A DNA stretch of 64,000 nucleotides from Anolis sagrei (Eukaryota; Chordata; Lepidosauria; Squamata; Anolidae), in NCBI RefSeq assembly GCF_037176765.1, contig NC_090034.1:91039000-91102999 (forward strand). The letters are read 5' to 3'. The notes beneath the pieces are model-generated. The model saw only the letters and a list, made by a program, of their open reading frames with translations. It was not told the DNA's origin and searched no databases. The translations under genes and the position numbers were made by a program. This document shows, one piece after another, positions 60,378 through 64,000 of this stretch; the first letter of the stretch is position 1, and every line of letters starts with the position of its first letter.

Positions 60378-61388
60378 TCGGTCAGCTGTGATGGACTGGA
60401 TGAGGGATAATAAGTTGAAATGATATCCAGACAAGACAAAGGTACTCCTGGTCGGTCAGAAGGCAGATCAAGGTGTGGGCTTACAGCCTGGGTTGGAAGG
60501 TGTCACACTTCTCCCCAAGACACAGGTTTTCAGTCTGGGGTGCTCCTGGATTCACGCTGACCCTGGAACCCCAGGTGTCAGTAGTAGCCAGGAGTGCCTT
60601 TGCACAATTAACTTGTGCAACTGCTGCGCCCATACCTTGAGATGCCAGATCTGGTCATGGTAGTCCACGCCTTAGGCACATCCTGCTTGGATTACTGCAA
60701 CACTCTCTACATGGGGCTGCCTTTGAAGATATTTCAGAAGCTTCAATTGGTTCAGAGATCAGCGGCCAGATTGCTAACAGGAGCTCCATACAGGGAGAGA
60801 TCCACTCCCATGTTGCAGCAGCTCCACTGGCTCGGGTCCAGGCTATTTGACCAATCACATCTCCTCTTACAAACCAGCCCAGGCACTGCAGTCACTGGGG
60901 GAGGCCCTGCTCTCGGTCCCACCCCCATCCCAAGCATGGCTGGTGGGAACAAGAGAGAGGGCCTTCTCCATGATTGCACCCACCTCTGGAACTCCCTCTC
61001 TAAAGAAATAAAGCTGCCCCTCCCTCCTCTCCTTTAAAAAACAACTGAAGACCTACTTCTGCTTACTAGCTTATGGAGAGGAGGAGGATTAGATGGTTTG
61101 TACACTAATGTGGATGTTTTGTTTACATTTGTGTTAGTATAGAATTTTGCCTGATTACGTGTAGTTTAATTTATTGATGTCAGGTTTAATGGATTGATGT
61201 TAGGTCTTATTTTGATGTTAGGCTTTAATGTTACTTTTATATGTGGGGGTTTTCTGGGATTTTATGTTTATATTGTGTGTTTAATGTAGGCATTGAATGT
61301 TTGCCATTGTTATGCTGAAATCCACCAATTCACCTCGGGGAGATAGGGCAGAATACAAATAATGTTTATTATTATTAATATTATTATA
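60378..61388 (+). mobile_element. L2-clade LINE, 5'-truncated
   Basis: Translates as VMDWMRDNKLK, PDKTKVLLVGQKADQGVGLQ, then LRPYLEMPDLVMVVHALGTS, LDYCNTLYMGLPLKIFQKLQ and RSAARLLTGAPYRERSTPML, aligning with the C-terminal third of the intact L2 protein. The frame is broken. The 3' region ends ggcattgaatgtttgccatt ... (ATT)n. Confidence 0.85.
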
Positions 61389-61769
61389 TCTTATAATGTT
61401 CAACTATTTTTTTAGTTTCTTCTTTGCCCTGAGGAATGGTGGTTTCCTTGTTGTTGGCCAGGTTGTAGAGCTACCTGATATTGACTCTTCTCCCTCAAAT
61501 AGCTTGGATAGCTCCTTTCAAGCTCAAACTAGGGACCTAGTGCCAGCAGTCTCTGGTGAAAGGGAAGATGCGTAGGATGCCTCATTCTGCCCCGTGTGGC
61601 CTCCTTCCTTCTTTCCCCCATCACATGGTAGGGATGGGACAGCATGCATTGGCCCTGTCAACCTTTCCCCCATCATATGAGGAAAAGGGGAGGAAAGTGT
61701 GAGTAGCTCTGCTGGAGCTACCCAAAAAGCACTACAAGAGGAATGTGAGCGAGGCCTGCCATGCATATA
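61389..61769. other. Unassigned DNA
   Basis: No named feature. Confidence 0.25.
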
Positions 61770-61865
61770 TGTGCATGTTGTAATCCACTCTGAATACCCT
61801 CAGTGAGATAGAGTGGAATATAAATAAATAAAGAAATTATTATTATTATTATTATTATTATTACC
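61770..61865 (+). mobile_element. L2-type LINE or SINE 3' tail
   Basis: gttgtaatccactctgaata, gagatagagtggaatataaa and (ATT)n. Confidence 0.6.
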
Positions 61866-61974
61866 TGATGGTGCTCAACAGGCCCTGTCCAAGTCATGGC
61901 TAAAAGCAGCAAAACAAGGCTATTTTGCCCTGTGTAGTCTTAGAACCCAGCCTGAACTGACCATCCTACTGACA

Positions 61975-62642
61975 TTTATTTATTTATTTATTTATTTACT
62001 GCATTTGTAGACCGCGGTTCTCAGCCCTAGGGTGACTCACGGCGGTGTACAACATATAAAAACAATTTACAATAAAGGCAATATCACAAACCACAATAAC
62101 AACATCATTATCACTAATACAATTACACTAAATCAATTCGCGACGTCTCATCATAGAATCACAATCCAATCTCGTTATCCATATTCCGTTCCAATCATCG
62201 TTTCCAGTTGTTGTAGCACTTAGTTAAACGCCTTCTCAAACAACCACGTCTTTAGTCTCTTGCGGAATGTCATAAGGGAGGGCGCCTGTCTGATGTCTAC
62301 AGGGAGGGTGTTCCACAGCCGGGGGGCCACCACCGAGAAGGCCCTATCCCTCGTCCCCGCCAAGCGTGCCTGTGAGGCAGGCGGGATCGAGAGAAGGGCC
62401 TCCCCAGACGATCTCAAAGTCCTCGTGGGCTCATAGGCCGAGATGCGGTCAGACAGGTATTTTGGGCCGGAACCGTTTAGGGCTTTGTAGGCCAACACCA
62501 GCACCTTGAATTGGGCCCGGTAGCAGATCGGCAGCCAGTGGAGCTGGAACAACAAGGGCGTTTTGTGCTCCCTGCGTCCCGCTCCTGTTAGTAACATGGT
62601 TGCCGCGCACTGAACTAGCTGGAGCTTCCGGGCCGTCTTCAA
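61975..62642 (-). mobile_element. L2 LINE, 5'-truncated copy of the 17784 family
   Basis: Nearly the same sequence as 17786-18472, including the (TTTA)n tail and gtcattaaac-type 3' region. It encodes LQLVQCAATMLLTGAGRRE, LHWLPICYRAQFKVLVLAYK and LPVDIRQAPSLMTFRKRLKT in an open frame to the stop at 62220. Its close match to the long copy indicates recent activity of this L2 family. Confidence 0.9.
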
Positions 62643-62980
62643 TAACCAGCCAAGACTGCAGTCCTCCATCCCACCCACCCAGTCATTCCTCATTACCTTT
62701 AATGGTACTCTAACATGCATATATTTAACAGGTAAAGCCTAGCAGGAAGATAAACTCTGTTTGCCAATTCCCTCTCTCTCATGTTATAAAAGAGAGGCTA
62801 CCATTCACATGGCTGACCACTGGCTTTGCATCTCTCTGGTTCAATTACTGGTATTTCAGTGCATCTAGCCAGATTATAAATGATAATAAAGGATTCTGTA
62901 TGGCATCCTGGCAAGTAAATGGAGACTAGACACTGGTAGACCAGAATCTATTCATTGGGTTTATTATAGCTGGGACCTTT
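62643..62980. other. Unassigned DNA
   Basis: Nothing recognised. Confidence 0.25.
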
Positions 62981-63125
62981 AAAGAGCCAGCATTGTGTAG
63001 TAGATTGAGCATTGGACTATGAATCTTGCTCAACTATGGATCTCATTGAGTGGCCTTGAGCAAATCACATTCTCTCAGCCTCAGAGAAAGGCAATCCTTT
63101 CTGAATTATTCTTTCTGTTGTATGC
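62981..63125 (+). repeat. tRNA-derived SINE head (Sauria-type), truncated
   Basis: agagccagcattgtgtagta, gagtggccttgagcaaatca and tctcagcctcagagaaaggc match the head and body of the 48754 SINE. The tail is missing. Confidence 0.65.
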
Positions 63126-63149
63126 TAATTTTAGGGGGTACATGTACAG

Positions 63150-63345
63150 CGTATAATTAATGCAGTTTGACACCACTTGCCATAGCTATAGAATGCTATA
63201 GAATCCTGGGATTTATAGTTTGGTGAGACACAAGGACTCTATAAAAGAGATGGCTAAAAACCATGGAAAACGATAACTCCTATGATTCTATAGCATTGAG
63301 TCATGGCAGTTCTAGTGGTGCCAAACTGCATTAATTCTACACTCT
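63150..63345. repeat. MITE-like inverted repeat, family E
   Basis: taatgcagtttgacaccact and (inverted) agtggtgccaaactgcatta bound a near palindrome of about 195 bp containing aatcctgggatttatagttt. No clear target duplication. Confidence 0.7.
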
Positions 63346-64000
63346 AGATGTATCCTGACAAGGGTTTTTGCAGCTTTTGATAGCATGATATTTTCCAAAT
63401 ATTTACTGCCCAGTTATTTCTCAGTAGCAGTCAGGATTTGAGAGGGCCATGCATTTTGCAACCAACTTTTGACAGTTGTGTGACAGCTGAGCTACCAAAG
63501 CACACAGTTAAATCTCAAGCTCATTTCATTCTTTCATTTACAAAGGGCATTCCTACACATGTTTACGTGGAACTAAGCCTCTCAGACATCAACACTAGTT
63601 CATTCATTGGTGTTGATACTTCTATTGCTTTGCAATTGGAGTGTGTCCACCTTCCATGCAAAGATTTAATGTCTTGAGAAATGGTATAGTTATCTAGTGA
63701 ACAACATCTTTAGCAACTCACATTAAAACATTTTAAATATGGAATTCAGAAAAAAGCAAAATTAAGATCAGGTGTTTATAGTACTAGAAACAACCAACAA
63801 TCTCATTAACTTGAGCTTTATTTTGATGTCTTTTTAAAAGAAACCTTAAAATTACTTGATAGTCAGGATAAAAAAACCCTCTGAGATTGGGTTTGTTCAT
63901 CCCAGGCTAATGAATGCTTTGAATGGGTAACTCTAAAAGGTTTGGGCTTGTATACTTGTATTCATCCATGCCCATAGTGCCAGCTAACTGCTGACCTGGA
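63346..64000. other. Unassigned DNA
   Basis: No gene or named repeat. The open frame at 63438-63677 has no domain. Confidence 0.25.

Overview
The window looks like nuclear DNA of a squamate reptile, most likely an iguanian lizard such as an anole. The evidence is its repeats: BovB (RTE) LINEs with intact tails, long L2-clade LINEs, L1 and CR1 fragments, SPIN-like hAT elements, two tRNA-derived SINE types with squamate-style bodies, a SINE with a BovB-like tail, and 5S-rRNA-derived SINEs. There are no bacterial operons, CRISPR arrays or rRNA/tRNA genes. The species call is inference from repeat families recalled from memory.

The host genes seen are two related G-protein-coupled receptors on the minus strand: 9291-10307 (338 aa) and 30893-31834 (313 aa). 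Both belong to the short-chain free fatty acid receptor FFAR2/FFAR3 clade and look closer to FFAR3. Each has its coding sequence in one exon with a splice acceptor 11 bp before the ATG. Each is preceded by a homologous 5' untranslated exon with a GTAAG donor, ending at 13491 and 33201. A third, decayed copy of that upstream exon region lies at about 34160-34500, without a visible donor. Together this is a tandem receptor cluster with a lost or partial third unit. The second receptor lacks the last 25 residues of the first, although the DNA for that tail is still there after its stop.

Almost everything else is mobile DNA. 1-9 kb: BovB, L2, pogo-like, LINE, LTR-like, 5S-SINE and Penelope-like pieces. 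9-14 kb: receptor 1, its intron (filled with CR1, SINE, LINE and MITE copies) and its 5' exon. 14-17 kb: nested Harbinger-like elements and SINEs. 17.8-21.2 kb: an L2 LINE with one uninterrupted 1060-codon endonuclease/reverse transcriptase frame, inserted in a SPIN-like hAT copy. 23-25.2 kb: a three-layer nest (solo LTR in a hAT in a BovB). 26-30 kb: SINEs, LINE tails and a young BovB ending about 170 bp from receptor 2. 30.9-34.5 kb: receptor 2 and its upstream region. 35-64 kb: hAT, SPIN, L1, LINE, Harbinger-like, pogo/mariner-like, SINE, R2-like and L2 copies with stretches of unassigned AT-rich DNA.

I found no second multi-gene system. The most informative signals are the receptor cluster with its conserved and decayed 5' exons, the open L2 frame, and the dated order of nested insertions read from target-site duplications.
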